The notes beneath the pieces were generated by a model that saw only the letters and a program-made list of their open reading frames with translations, had not been told where the DNA came from and did no database searches. Shown here one piece after another: positions 25,483 to 34,837 of a DNA stretch of 64,000 bases. Where the stretch lies: positions 1 to 64,000 of the forward strand of contig JBHOQX010000085.1 in the NCBI GenBank assembly GCA_042408595.1. The letters are read 5' to 3'. The stretch comes from JBHOQX01 sp042408595 (GTDB lineage: Bacteria; Chloroflexota; Chloroflexia; Chloroflexales; Roseiflexaceae). Positions within the stretch are counted from its first letter, which is position 1, and each line of letters opens with the position of its first letter. Both the position numbers and the translations under genes were made by a program.

Positions 25483-26424
25483 CTATTCGTAATTCACCCA
25501 GCGGTCCGACATACGGAACTGTACCCAGGTAATGATCAAAATCATGATCGTCAGCACCCAGGCGATCGATGAGGCGTAGCCCATGCGGAAGCTGATAAAC
25601 CCTTCGCGGTAGAGATTCACCACCACCGTCAGCATGGAATCGGCCGGGCCGGCGGTGTTGCTGCGGGTCCAGCCGAGGGCATACGGCACATCGAAGATCT
25701 GCAGGCAGGTGATCAGGGTCGTCACCAGCACAAAGAAGGTGGTCGGCGTCAGCATCGGCAGGGTGATGCGGGTGAACTGCTGCCAGCGGCTCGCGCCGTC
25801 GATGCTCGCCGCCTCGTACAGCGGGCGCGAGATGCCCTGGAGCCCGGCCAGGAAGATCACCATGTTGTAGCCGACTGTCTTCCACGAGAAGACCAGGATC
25901 ACACTAGCGAGCGCCCAATTCGGCGAGGTGAGCCACTCGACGCGCGGCAGCCCGACCAGGCTGAGGGCGTAGTTCACGAAGCCGAAATCGTAGTTGAGGA
26001 GATATTTCCAGAGCAGTGAGACCGCAACAACCGAGGCGACGACCGGAATGAAGAAGAGCGCGCGGAAGAACGCCCGCCCGCGCAGCCTCTCGTTCAGCAG
26101 CACCGCCAAAAACAGTGCTGGGATGATCGAGAGGATCATCGTAAACAATGAGAAGATCAGTGTATTTTGCAGCGATTCCCAGAATGTCGGATCGCGGAAG
26201 ACCTGTGTGTAGTTGTCCAGCCCGACGAAGCCAGGCGTGCCGACCAGGCGCGCGTTCGTAAAGCTGAGATAGAAGGAGATGCCGAGCGGCACGGTGAAGA
26301 AGACCAGCACGCCGATGATCGTCGGCAGCAGCATGGCATAGGCGTCGAGCGCCTCGCGCACTTTGCGCGCGCGTATGCGGCGCGGCGCCGCCTCCGGCGC
26401 GACCCTCGCCTGTATGTTGCTCAT
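25483..26424 (-). CDS. Carbohydrate ABC transporter permease (MalF/UgpA-type)
   Basis: This 313-residue polytopic membrane protein starts with a basic cytoplasmic stretch. Helices follow (AYAMLLPTIIGVLVFFTVPL and others), with the EAA loop YEAASIDGASRWQQFTRITLPML. It pairs with the downstream MalG-type protein to form the channel of a sugar importer. ATG 26424 opens just before a 94-base gap holding a hairpin. The stop lies 121 bases from the next start. Confidence 0.92.
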   Translation of the reverse strand: MSNIQARVAPEAAPRRIRARKVREALDAYAMLLPTIIGVLVFFTVPLGISFYLSFTNARLVGTPGFVGLDNYTQVFRDPTFWESLQNTLIFSLFTMILSIIPALFLAVLLNERLRGRAFFRALFFIPVVASVVAVSLLWKYLLNYDFGFVNYALSLVGLPRVEWLTSPNWALASVILVFSWKTVGYNMVIFLAGLQGISRPLYEAASIDGASRWQQFTRITLPMLTPTTFFVLVTTLITCLQIFDVPYALGWTRSNTAGPADSMLTVVVNLYREGFISFRMGYASSIAWVLTIMILIITWVQFRMSDRWVNYE

Positions 26425-26450
26425 GGCATGCCCTCAGGTACCATAGGACC

Positions 26451-26500
26451 GGCAACAGGCAGCCAGTGCGGCCCGAGGCGCGTCCCTGGCGCCTGTTGCC
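26451..26500 (-). repeat. Intercistronic hairpin between binding-protein and permease genes
   Basis: GGCAACAGGC (26451-26460) pairs exactly with GCCTGTTGCC (26491-26500). An inner GCCAG/CTGGC extends the stem to about 15 pairs with one bulge. It lies downstream of the binding-protein stop on the minus strand. Hairpins at this point in malE-type operons protect the binding-protein message and lower permease expression; the same role is inferred here. Confidence 0.55.
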
Positions 26501-26518
26501 TGCCGCTCGCTCATGCCC

Positions 26519-27880
26519 TCACTTCTTGAACGCCCCTGTCGTCGCCTCGCAGGCCTGCTTGACGAAATCCTCCGGCGTGATCTTGCCGGCGATCATCTGG
26601 TCCCAGGCTTTCTGCACGCCACCGCTGAAGTCAGCCCAGCTTCCCGCCCAGAGCGGCGCCTCCAGCGCAGCGTAGGGGATGCCGTCCAGGAACGCCTGGT
26701 TGTTCGATGGCGGAGTGGACTTCAGGAAGGCCTCCACGGCGGACTGATCCTTGCGCGGCGGGATGTTCGTGCCCAGCGCCGCGACCTTGGCGGTCGCCTC
26801 GGCGCTGGTGAGCACCTTCAGCACCTCCCACGCGGCGTCCGGGTTGGCGGTCTTGGCGTTCACCAGGTACGGCCCCCAGAAGAGCCAGGTGGTCTTGACC
26901 TTGCCCTCCGGCATCGGCGCCACGTCCCAGTTAAACTTGGCGTTGGTGCGGACCCCTGGGGTGAACCAGCGGCCGTTGAAGTACATGGCGACCTTGCCGG
27001 CGTTGAACAGCGCCTCGCCATCGGCGTCGCCCGGCACGACCAGCTTCTCGGTGTAGAGGCTGTTGGCCAGCTTGGCGCCCTCGAGCGCGGCGGGCGTGTT
27101 CAGACCGCAGGCGGTCTTGTCGGCATTATACAAGCTGCCGCCCGCCGCGTTGATGAAGTAGCCCCACCCCGGCCCCCACCAGTTGCCGAAGCCCAGGCCA
27201 TACTGCTGCTTGGAGGGATCGGTCAGTTTCTTGGCAGCCTCCAGCATCGCCTGCTGGTTCCACTGTCCGGCTGCCGCCAGCTCCTTCGGCGTCTTGAGCC
27301 CGGCCGCCTTGAACAGGTCCTCATTATAGTATGTGACCATGGTCGAGATATCGCGCGGCAGGCCATAGATCTTGCCATCGCGCGTGACTTCGCTGATCAC
27401 ATTCGGGTAGAAGTCATCCAGCTTGAAGTTCTTGTCCTTGTCGATCAGCGGCTTGAGGTCGAGAATCTGGCCGGTGGCGACGAAATCGGCCAGTTCGACG
27501 CCGCCGATCCAGAAGATGTCGGGCGCGTTGCCGGCGGCCAGCTCGGTCTTGAGCTTCTCAAAGTAGCCCTGGTTCGCGCCCGGGTCGTAGCTCGCCTTGA
27601 TGCCCTTGCTGGCGAGCTTCTCGTTGACCAGCGCGTTCAGCTCTTCGTAGACTTTCTGCTCCGCCGCGTCGCCCGGGCGGGTTCGCCAGCGGATGGTCAC
27701 GCCTTGGGCTGCGCCGCCGCCGGACGGGGCGGCCGTCGGTTGGGCCGCCCCGCCGCCGGACGGGGCGGCCGTCGCCTGCGCCCCGCCCCCCTGCTGCGTC
27801 GTCGAGACGCCGCAGGCCGCCAGAATCATCGCCAGCATCGCCATGATGCTGAAGCTGCGAAGCATCTGCTTCCACCGCAT
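26519..27880 (-). CDS. Sugar ABC transporter substrate-binding lipoprotein
   Basis: This 453-residue solute receptor has a lipoprotein signal ending LAACGVST and then a Gly/Ala/Pro linker built of two near-identical copies of ATAAPSGGGAAQ-type units. The PBP type II fold of the MalE/UgpB group follows (GNAPDIFWIG, VTYYNEDLFKAAGLKTPKE, GKVAMYFNGRWFTPG). AAAGGAG upstream supports ATG 27880. It belongs to the LacI-regulated cluster. The ligand is unknown, most likely an oligosaccharide or glycoside. Confidence 0.92.
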   Translation of the reverse strand: MRWKQMLRSFSIMAMLAMILAACGVSTTQQGGGAQATAAPSGGGAAQPTAAPSGGGAAQGVTIRWRTRPGDAAEQKVYEELNALVNEKLASKGIKASYDPGANQGYFEKLKTELAAGNAPDIFWIGGVELADFVATGQILDLKPLIDKDKNFKLDDFYPNVISEVTRDGKIYGLPRDISTMVTYYNEDLFKAAGLKTPKELAAAGQWNQQAMLEAAKKLTDPSKQQYGLGFGNWWGPGWGYFINAAGGSLYNADKTACGLNTPAALEGAKLANSLYTEKLVVPGDADGEALFNAGKVAMYFNGRWFTPGVRTNAKFNWDVAPMPEGKVKTTWLFWGPYLVNAKTANPDAAWEVLKVLTSAEATAKVAALGTNIPPRKDQSAVEAFLKSTPPSNNQAFLDGIPYAALEAPLWAGSWADFSGGVQKAWDQMIAGKITPEDFVKQACEATTGAFKK

Positions 27881-28062
27881 CGTGGGTCTCCTTTCGCTCA
27901 TGCGCCTGTGGCGCCTTTTCGGGGATACGAAACCCTGCGTGCCATCTGGCAGGGCTCGGCCGAATGGCCTGCGTTGCCGCAAAGGTGCTTGCGTTGCGTC
28001 GCCGCGCGGCCACAGCGACGCGTCCCGTCACTCACACGCGATAGGCGCCTCCTTGGTTGAAC

Positions 28063-29082
28063 TCAGGCTGCGCCGGCGGGCGCGGCCGTCGAGCCGCGCA
28101 GGACGAGCCCGGTCGGGATCACTGTCTCTGCCGATGCCGCGCGCCCGTCCAGCAGGGCGAAGAGCGCAGCGCCGGCGGCCTTGCCGAGTGCGAAGCCCGG
28201 CTGGCGCACGGTCGTCAGCGGCGGGCGGGCGATCGCGGCGGTCGGGATGTCGTCGAAGCCGACGACCGACAGCTCCTCTGGGATGCGCAGCCCGCGCTCG
28301 GCGGCGGCGTGCAGCACCCCAAGCGCCATGCGATCGTTCAGCGCAAAGATCGCCGTCGGGCGGTCGGGCCGCGCCAGCAAGGCATGCCCGGCTTCTTCGC
28401 CGCTTTCGAACGAAAAATCTCCGCTCGCGACCAGCCGTTCGTCGAGCGCCAGCCCCGCTTCGGCCAGCGCGTCGCGAATACCGCGCAGCCGTTCGTCGAT
28501 CGCGAACGGGCGCAGTCGGCTGCTGACGATGCCGATCCGGCGGTGGCCCAGCGCCGTGAGATGGCGGACAGTCTCGAGCGCGCCGCCGTAGTCATCGGCG
28601 TGGACGGCGTGGACGGACAGGCTGCGCGAGTAGCCGATGACGACCAGCGGCCAGTCGCCGTGGGCCAGCGTCTCGGTAAAGGGCTGAAGATCGGCAGTCT
28701 CCAGCACCACCGCCGCGTCGATCACGTCGCTGCGGAGCAGCCGCACGCAGGCGCTGGCGGCCTCGGCTGGGGCGCGGGCGGTGGAGAGGAGCAGGTTGTA
28801 GTCGCGGGCGTTGGTTTCGCTCTCGATGCCGCGCATGCATTCGAGCAGGTGCGGATCGGCGAACAATTGGTCGGGCGTGTAGGGGATGAGCAGACCGAGG
28901 ATGAACGAACGCTGGGTGCTCAGGCCGCGGGCGCGCTGGCTTGGCACATAACCGGTCTCGGCGATCACGCGCTCGATCCGCGCCCGCTTCTCGGCGCTGA
29001 CATACGGCCGGTTGTTGAGCACTTTGGAGACGGTCGCCGGCGATACCCCGGCCAACGCCGCGATTTTGTCGATCGTCGTCAT
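28063..29082 (-). CDS. LacI/GalR-family transcriptional regulator
   Basis: This 339-residue repressor has an N-terminal helix-turn-helix (TTIDKIAALAGVSPATVSKVLNNRPYVS) and hinge, then the periplasmic-binding-protein-like sugar sensor (VVGFDDIPTAAIARPPLTTVRQP). GGAG eight bases upstream fits ATG 29082; the longer frame runs over the promoter. It heads the ABC sugar cluster, and an operator-like palindrome overlaps its own start of transcription, so autoregulation and control of the transporter are likely. Confidence 0.93.
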   Translation of the reverse strand: MTTIDKIAALAGVSPATVSKVLNNRPYVSAEKRARIERVIAETGYVPSQRARGLSTQRSFILGLLIPYTPDQLFADPHLLECMRGIESETNARDYNLLLSTARAPAEAASACVRLLRSDVIDAAVVLETADLQPFTETLAHGDWPLVVIGYSRSLSVHAVHADDYGGALETVRHLTALGHRRIGIVSSRLRPFAIDERLRGIRDALAEAGLALDERLVASGDFSFESGEEAGHALLARPDRPTAIFALNDRMALGVLHAAAERGLRIPEELSVVGFDDIPTAAIARPPLTTVRQPGFALGKAAGAALFALLDGRAASAETVIPTGLVLRGSTAAPAGAA

Positions 29083-29265
29083 TGACGTTGCTCCGCTCAA
29101 CGCAGCCCGGTGTAAAACATTTCCCGCTGCCGCCCGCACCAGCGTGGCCACCCGGCGGCCAGCGCCGCGGCGACGTTGTAAGCGGCCTGTGGCGCGTCCT
29201 GTTGCGAAGGATTCCCACAACGCTCCATGGGGCATGCTGTGCAGCAGCGTGGCTTCAGTGGAATA

Positions 29266-29311
29266 GTAAAGCGGTTTCCTATACTCTACGCCAAGAGACA
29301 AGATTTGTCAA
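29266..29311 (-). promoter_or_regulatory. Promoter with overlapping LacI-type operator for the sugar ABC cluster
   Basis: On the minus strand TTGACA (29311-29306) and TAGAGT (29288-29283) are 17 bases apart. The expected start, near 29276, lies inside GGAAACCGCTTTAC (29279-29266), whose core AAA-N-CG-N-TTT matches the LacI/GalR operator pattern with central CG. A repressor bound there would block initiation. The rest of the 306-base gap to mscL shows nothing else. Confidence 0.7.
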
Positions 29312-29388
29312 TAGGCAACATGAACGGCGTGGGGCGGCATCGCCCGCGCCCCATCCTGCCGGCCCGGCCACTCCCGCCAGCGATGGCG

Positions 29389-29817
29389 CTATGCGCGCTG
29401 TGTTTTGAGGATATCCCGGATCTCGGTCAGCAGTTCTGCTTCTTTGGTCGGGGCGGGCGGGGCTTCTTCGGTCTTCTTCACAGCCGCTTCCATCAACCGG
29501 TTCACGGCTCGCACAAGAAAGAAGATGATCAGCGCCAGGATCAGAAAGTTAATCACAGTGGAAATAAAGGCGCCGATTCCAATTACCGCTGCGCCGGCTT
29601 GCCTGGCCGCTGCGTACGACGGCCAGTCGCGCCCACTAAGGTTAATGTAGAGGCTGCTGAAATCCAGCCCACCGCCGGTGATCGCGCCGATGATCGGCAT
29701 GATGACATCTTCTGTCAACGATGCGACGATCGCCCCGAATGCGGCGCCGATGATCACGCCGACGGCGAGATCGATGACATTGCCGCGCAGAATAAATCGC
29801 CGAAATTCGTCCCACAT
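29389..29817 (-). CDS. mscL: Large-conductance mechanosensitive channel MscL
   Basis: This 142-residue channel has the N-terminal amphipathic helix and TM1 (EFRRFILRGNVIDLAVGVIIGAAFGAI quoted in parts: FILRGNVIDLAVGV, IIGAAFGAIV). It also has a periplasmic loop, TM2 (FLILALIIFFLVRAVN) and the charged C-terminal bundle (LLTEIRDILKTQ). It opens under membrane tension to release solutes during hypo-osmotic shock. ATG 29817 gives the family start MWDEFRRFI; the longer upstream frame is not conserved. The KimA-like importer nearby has a related osmotic role. Confidence 0.95.
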   Translation of the reverse strand: MWDEFRRFILRGNVIDLAVGVIIGAAFGAIVASLTEDVIMPIIGAITGGGLDFSSLYINLSGRDWPSYAAARQAGAAVIGIGAFISTVINFLILALIIFFLVRAVNRLMEAAVKKTEEAPPAPTKEAELLTEIRDILKTQRA

Positions 29818-30061
29818 GGATTGTAAGCTCCTGATACTAGACTGCAAACCGTGCAAGAGCGGCGCTCGCCCTGGCATCGGGTATACTGACGGCCAGCGAG
29901 ATGAGTTGTCACACGCCGCAGGACTATAAAGACGCACGTCGTGCTGCCTTCAGGCGTCCATATACCGCCCTCAGGTGGCGCGCCCATTCCGATGGGATGG
30001 CTCTACCTCCCGCGTTGCGGGTGAGCGCGTAGTCCTGATTGTACAAGGCCGGGCTGGCACA

Positions 30062-31273
30062 ATGGCACGAATCCCCGAGATCGCGCTCCCCGCCACATTG
30101 CGCGAGCAACTGGCCCGCGGGCACCCGTGGGTCTACCGCGATCACGTGCCGCCGACGGTGCGGCTGCCACCAGGTACGTGGGTGCGGGCGCGCTGCGGCG
30201 GCTGGGTCGGCTACGGGCTATGGGATGCCACCGGCGCGATCGCCCTGCGGATTTTCTCCGAGCGTCGGGTTCCGGATGCGGGCTGGGTGCGCGAGCGCGT
30301 CGCCGCCGCCTGGGAGCTTCGCGAGGCGTTGATCGAGATGGGCTGCACCGCCTTTCGCTGGGTCTACGGCGAAGGTGACGGCGTGCCCGGCCTGGTGGTG
30401 GACCGCTATGGCGACTGGGCGGCCATCCAGTCGCACCTGGCCGGCGGCGATGCGCTGCTCGGCTGGCTGGCCGACGCGCTGCGCGAGGTCTATCCGCTGC
30501 GGGGCATCGTGCTGCGTAGCCGTGCGTCGGCCAACGAGCTCGCATCCGACGATGAGCGCCGGTCGCCGCTGGTCGCCGGTCGTGCATCGGTCCTGTTGGG
30601 CGCGCCGCCGCCCGCCGACCTGACGGTGACCGAGCACGGCCTGCGCTTCTACGCCGACCTGCTGGGCGGGCAGAAGACCGGCCTGTTCCTCGACCAGCGC
30701 GAGAACCGCCGCTACATCGAGTCGGTCGCCGCCGGACGCGAGGTGCTGAACTGCTTCGCCTATACCGGCGCGTTCTCACTCTACGCGCTGCGCGGCGGCG
30801 CGCGGCGGGTCGTCAGCGTCGACAGCGGCGGCGGTTTGGCCGAGGCGGCGGCGGCGAACATCGCGCTGAACGGGCTGTCTGCCGCCCGCCATCGCTTCGA
30901 GACTGCCGATTGCTTCGAGTTGCTGGCGCGCTACGCCGCGGAGGGCCGCCGCTTCGACCTGGTGATCCTCGACCCGCCGAGCTTCGCTCGCCGCAAAGAG
31001 AGCCGCTATGCCGCGTTGCGGGCCTACACCCGCCTGAACGCGCTGGCGCTGCGCTGCGTCGCGCCGGGCGGGCTGCTGGCCAGCGCCAGTTGCACCAGCC
31101 AGGTCGGGCCGGAGGCCTTTCGCGAGATGCTGGGCGCGGCGGCGCGGGAGGCTGGGGCACGCCTGCGGATTGTGCACGAGGCCGGGCACCCGGCGGACCA
31201 TCCGGTGCCGGCTGGCTTTCCCGAAGGACGCTACCTGAAGTTCGTCGTCGGACAGGTGTCGGAGCCGGCCTGA
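30062..31273 (+). CDS. Class I SAM-dependent rRNA methyltransferase (RlmI/RlmK-like, PUA domain)
   Basis: This 403-residue protein has an N-terminal PUA-like domain (LARGHPWVYRDHV) and an RlmI-type linker (LLGGQKTGLFLDQRENRRYIE). A Rossmann methyltransferase follows, with NCFAYTGAFSLYAL for SAM binding and DPPSFARRK as motif IV. In E. coli RlmI makes m5C in 23S rRNA. The start ATG 30062 opens the PUA domain, though its ribosome-binding site is weak. Residues 160-185 (ELASDDERRSPLVAGRAS) look like a small extra loop encoded by an imperfect inverted repeat. Confidence 0.88.
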   Translation: MARIPEIALPATLREQLARGHPWVYRDHVPPTVRLPPGTWVRARCGGWVGYGLWDATGAIALRIFSERRVPDAGWVRERVAAAWELREALIEMGCTAFRWVYGEGDGVPGLVVDRYGDWAAIQSHLAGGDALLGWLADALREVYPLRGIVLRSRASANELASDDERRSPLVAGRASVLLGAPPPADLTVTEHGLRFYADLLGGQKTGLFLDQRENRRYIESVAAGREVLNCFAYTGAFSLYALRGGARRVVSVDSGGGLAEAAAANIALNGLSAARHRFETADCFELLARYAAEGRRFDLVILDPPSFARRKESRYAALRAYTRLNALALRCVAPGGLLASASCTSQVGPEAFREMLGAAAREAGARLRIVHEAGHPADHPVPAGFPEGRYLKFVVGQVSEPA

Positions 31274-31290
31274 TACTCCATGTGGATAAC

Positions 31291-31367
31291 GGAGGGCAGC
31301 GGCGGCCGTGCCGCCGCTGACGCGGCGCGCACGCGAGTTGCGCGGGGCGAAGCCCCTCGTGCCCTCC
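31291..31367. repeat. Compound inverted repeat with GGGGCGAAGCCCC core
   Basis: GGAGGGCA (31291-31298) pairs with TGCCCTCC (31360-31367). Inside lie AGCGGCGG/CCGCCGCT and GGGGCGAAGCCCC (31344-31356). It falls between the methyltransferase and permease genes and shares its core with the hairpin at 11034-11063. It may serve as terminator for the methyltransferase gene. Confidence 0.55.
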
Positions 31368-31498
31368 AGCGTCGACCACATCTTGACCGGCTGGCGCGAA
31401 CGTGCTACGATTCGCGGGGTTGGAACCCGGGCATGTTGCCCGCGGCCGAACGGCGGCCATGGGCACCGTTGATACCGTCGCCTAGAGGTGGCAACAAG

Positions 31499-33340
31499 GT
31501 GATCGCCGAACTGAAGCGCCTGCTCGTCGGGCGCCCGCTTGCGACCGAGCAGCTCGCCCACGAGCGGCTCAGCAAGCGCATCGCATTGGCCGTCTTTTCG
31601 TCCGATGCCCTCTCGTCCGTGGCCTACGCCACCGAGGCCATCCTGATCGCCCTCATCGCTGCGGGAACCAGTGCGCTCGGCCTGGCCATGCCGATCGCGG
31701 TCGGCATCGCCGCGCTGCTGATCACCGTGGCGTTCTCCTACCGCCAGACGATCATCGCCTACCCGCAGGGCGGCGGCACCTATATCGTCTCGCGCGAGAA
31801 CCTCGGCACCCTCCCGTCGTTGGTGGCCGCCTCGTCGCTGCTGGTCGATTATGTGCTGACGGTCGCCGTCAGCATGTCCGCGGCGGTCGCGGCGATCACC
31901 TCGGCGGCGCCGGTGCTGGATCCCTACCGCGTCGAGCTGGCGGTCGGCCTGATCGCGCTGGTGTCGCTCGCAAACCTGCGCGGTATCAAGGAATCCGGGC
32001 GGCTGTTCGCCGTGCCCACCTACCTGTTCGTTTGCAGCATGCTGCTGATGATCGCCGTGGGCCTGTTCAAGTGGGCGACCGGCGACGTCACGCCCGCGCC
32101 GCCGCCGCCGGTCTCGCATGTGCCGGCGGAGCTGCACCCCCTGACGATCTTCCTCATCCTGCGGGCGTTCGCCGCCGGGTGTACGGCCCTCACCGGCATC
32201 GAGGCGATCGCCGACGGCGTGCCGGCCTTCCGCAAGCCGGAGTCGCGCAACGCGGCGATCACGCTGACCATGATGGCTGCGCTGCTGTGTACGATGTTCC
32301 TCGGCATCACGCTGCTGGCGGGCATCTACCAGGTGCAGCCGGAGGGCGGCACGGAGCCGGAGACGGTCAACTCGCAGATCGCCCGGGCGATCTTCGGGAC
32401 GACGCCGATCTATTTCATCATCCAGGCGGCGACGACGCTCATCCTGATCCTGGCATCGAACACCGCCTTCGCCGACTTCCCGCGCCTGTCGTATTTTCTG
32501 GCGAACGACCGCTTTCTGCCCCGCCAGTTCGCGCAGCGCGGCGACCGGTTGGTCTTTTCGAATGGCGTGATCTTCCTCGGCCTGGTCTCCTCGCTGCTGG
32601 TGATCGCCTTCGGGGCGCGCGAGCAGGCGCTGCTGCCGCTCTACGCGCTCGGCGTGTTCACCTCGTTCACGCTCTCGCAGCTTGGGATGGTCCAGCGCTG
32701 GCGGCGGGTGCGCACGCCCGGCTGGCAGCGCAGCGCGGCGATCAACCTGCTCGGCGCGATCGTCACCGGCGTGGTGCTGGTGGTGATCGCGGCGACGAAG
32801 TTTACCGAGGGCGCCTGGGCGGTGATCGTCCTTATTCCGCTCATGGTGATCACGCTGCTCGCCATCCACCGGCATTATATGGATGTCGCCAAGCAGCTCT
32901 CGCTGGCCGATGCCCCGCCGCCGCAGGCCGTCCGCCGGCAGACGGCGCTGGTGCTGATCAGCGGCGTTCATCGCGGCGTGATCCCGGCGCTGCAGTATGC
33001 GCTGGCGCTTGCGCCGGACAACGTGACCGCCGTGTACGTCGATCTGGAGGCGGAGACGACCGAGAAGCTGAAGAAGAAGTGGGAGCAGTGGGGCAGCGGA
33101 ATCCCGCTGGTGGTGTTGCCGTCGCCCTATCGCTCGCTGCTTCAGCCGCTGCTGCGCTACATCGATGAGGTGGATGCGAAGTACGATGACGATGTGCTGA
33201 CGATCATCCTGCCCGAGTTTGTTCCCTCGAAGTGGTGGCAGCATCTGTTGCACAACCAGACGGCGCTGCTGATCAAGACCGCCCTGCTCTTCAAAAAGGG
33301 CAAGATCGTCACAAGCGTGCCCTATCGACTCGACAGATAG
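31499..33340 (+). CDS. APC-superfamily permease, KimA/YdaO-like (probable potassium importer)
   Basis: This 613-residue membrane protein begins LLVGRPLATEQLAHERLSKR, then FSSDALSSVAYATEAILIAL. These match the opening of the KUP-type KimA group of APC transporters. About 12 hydrophobic helices lead to a soluble C-terminal domain (about 480-613, ALVLISGVHRGVIPALQYAL) that in KimA binds c-di-AMP. GTG 31499 has GAGGTG eight bases upstream; the longer frame crosses a palindromic repeat. An amino acid substrate cannot be ruled out. Confidence 0.8.
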   Translation: MIAELKRLLVGRPLATEQLAHERLSKRIALAVFSSDALSSVAYATEAILIALIAAGTSALGLAMPIAVGIAALLITVAFSYRQTIIAYPQGGGTYIVSRENLGTLPSLVAASSLLVDYVLTVAVSMSAAVAAITSAAPVLDPYRVELAVGLIALVSLANLRGIKESGRLFAVPTYLFVCSMLLMIAVGLFKWATGDVTPAPPPPVSHVPAELHPLTIFLILRAFAAGCTALTGIEAIADGVPAFRKPESRNAAITLTMMAALLCTMFLGITLLAGIYQVQPEGGTEPETVNSQIARAIFGTTPIYFIIQAATTLILILASNTAFADFPRLSYFLANDRFLPRQFAQRGDRLVFSNGVIFLGLVSSLLVIAFGAREQALLPLYALGVFTSFTLSQLGMVQRWRRVRTPGWQRSAAINLLGAIVTGVVLVVIAATKFTEGAWAVIVLIPLMVITLLAIHRHYMDVAKQLSLADAPPPQAVRRQTALVLISGVHRGVIPALQYALALAPDNVTAVYVDLEAETTEKLKKKWEQWGSGIPLVVLPSPYRSLLQPLLRYIDEVDAKYDDDVLTIILPEFVPSKWWQHLLHNQTALLIKTALLFKKGKIVTSVPYRLDR

Positions 33341-33479
33341 CCGCGCGCCTGGAGCACTCCAGCGCTCTGTGCGATGTGCCGTGCCACCTTCCGGCGGTGT
33401 CAGGGATAGCCGGAACGGCCTTCGTGCCCTTCGCGCGCTGCACGGTTCCTCTGTTCACATGCGCTTGAGGAAGCGGAGG

Positions 33480-34670
33480 ATGCTCGCAACAACGCCCGCC
33501 GCCCAGGCGCTCGCCGGCTGGCTCGCGCCGCGCCTGCCGCAGTACCTGGAGGAGCTGCGCCAGCTCTGCGCCATCGAGTGCCCGACCGCCTCCAAGCCCG
33601 GCGTGGACCAGGCCGGGGCCTGGGTGCGCGCGTGGGCCGCCGCGCGCGGCTGGGAGTGCCGCGCCTTCCCCGCGGCGACCGCCGGCGACGGCCTGGCGGT
33701 CGCCGTGCGCGGCGGCGCAGCCGGCGGCCTGCGCGCCCTGCTCGTCGCCCACCTTGACACGGTCTATCCGGACGGCACGGCAGCAGCCCGGCCGATGCGC
33801 CAGGACGGCGACCGGCTGCTCGCCCCCGGCGCCGCCGACAACAAGAGCGGCCTGCTCTCCGGCCTGTACGCGATGGCGGCGCTGGAGGCGCTGGGCCTGC
33901 TCGGCCCGTTTGCGCGCATCACCCTGGCATGCGGCGGCGACGAAGAGACCGACATGCGCGCCTCGCTCCAACTGCTGCGCGAGTTGGCGCCGGGCCACGA
34001 CCTGGCGCTGGTGCTGGAGGCGGGCCGTGAGAACGGCGATATCGTCTCGGCGCGCAAGGGCAGCGGGCAGTTCCGGCTCGACGTGCGTGGCAAGGCGGCC
34101 CACGCTGGCGTCGAGCCGTGGAAGGGCGCGAACGCCGTGCTGGCCCTGGCGCAGCAGGTCGTCGCCCTGCAAGCGCTGAACGGCATGCGGCCCGGCATGA
34201 CGCTGAATGTCGGCGTGATCGGCGGCGGCGAGGTGCCGAACGCCGTGCCGGACGCCGCCTGGGCGCTGATCGACGTGCGGGTGGCGCAGCCGGACGACAT
34301 GGCCCCGGTCAGCGCGGCGATCGCGCAGATCGCTGGCGCGCCGCCCGTGCCCGGCACGACCGCGACGCTCAGCGGGGGGTGGCACGCCCCGCCGATGGCG
34401 CGCACCCCGGCGATCGCCGCGCTGGCGACCCTGGCGCGGGCCGCCGCCGCGGAGCTTGGCTTCGGCCTGGCGGACGCCACCACCGGCGGCGTGTCATACG
34501 CCAACCATCTGGCCACGCTCGGCCTGCCGGTGCTGGACGGCCTCGGGCCGGTCGGCGGCCTCGACCATAGCCCAGACGAGTACATCCTGGTCTCCAGCAT
34601 CGTGCCGCGCACGGCGCTGCTGGCGCTTCTGCTGCTGCGCGCGGCGGAGGAACCCGTGGGGAGCGGGTAA
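33480..34670 (+). CDS. M20-family metallopeptidase (glutamate carboxypeptidase-like)
   Basis: This 396-residue hydrolase has the two-zinc ligands of M20 peptidases: AHLDTVYP, GAADNKSGLLSGLYAM and GGDEETDM. The dimerisation lid is represented by RKGSGQFRLDVRGKAAHAG, and the end by GPVGGLDHSPDEYI. It resembles carboxypeptidase G2, which removes C-terminal glutamate. GAGGAA at 33468-33473 suits ATG 33480. It is monocistronic as far as can be seen. No signal peptide is evident, so it is cytoplasmic. Confidence 0.85.
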   Translation: MLATTPAAQALAGWLAPRLPQYLEELRQLCAIECPTASKPGVDQAGAWVRAWAAARGWECRAFPAATAGDGLAVAVRGGAAGGLRALLVAHLDTVYPDGTAAARPMRQDGDRLLAPGAADNKSGLLSGLYAMAALEALGLLGPFARITLACGGDEETDMRASLQLLRELAPGHDLALVLEAGRENGDIVSARKGSGQFRLDVRGKAAHAGVEPWKGANAVLALAQQVVALQALNGMRPGMTLNVGVIGGGEVPNAVPDAAWALIDVRVAQPDDMAPVSAAIAQIAGAPPVPGTTATLSGGWHAPPMARTPAIAALATLARAAAAELGFGLADATTGGVSYANHLATLGLPVLDGLGPVGGLDHSPDEYILVSSIVPRTALLALLLLRAAEEPVGSG

Positions 34671-34837
34671 GCTTTGGAGATCGGCGATCCGAGAGCGCTG
34701 AGTCTCCAAACGCCGCCGTCCGAACCGCATTTCATGCAAACCAGCCCTTCGGTCACGTTCTCTCCTGTAGGATACAGATACGCTGCCCGGCAGCCATCCG
34801 CGATCCGCACGTTGCAATGCACCGCGGGAGAACGACC

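Noticed and set aside
29818..30061. Promoters for mscL or the rRNA methyltransferase
   Set aside because: TATAGT, TATAAA and TATACT hexamers occur on one or other strand, but none has a -35 or TGn at acceptable spacing.
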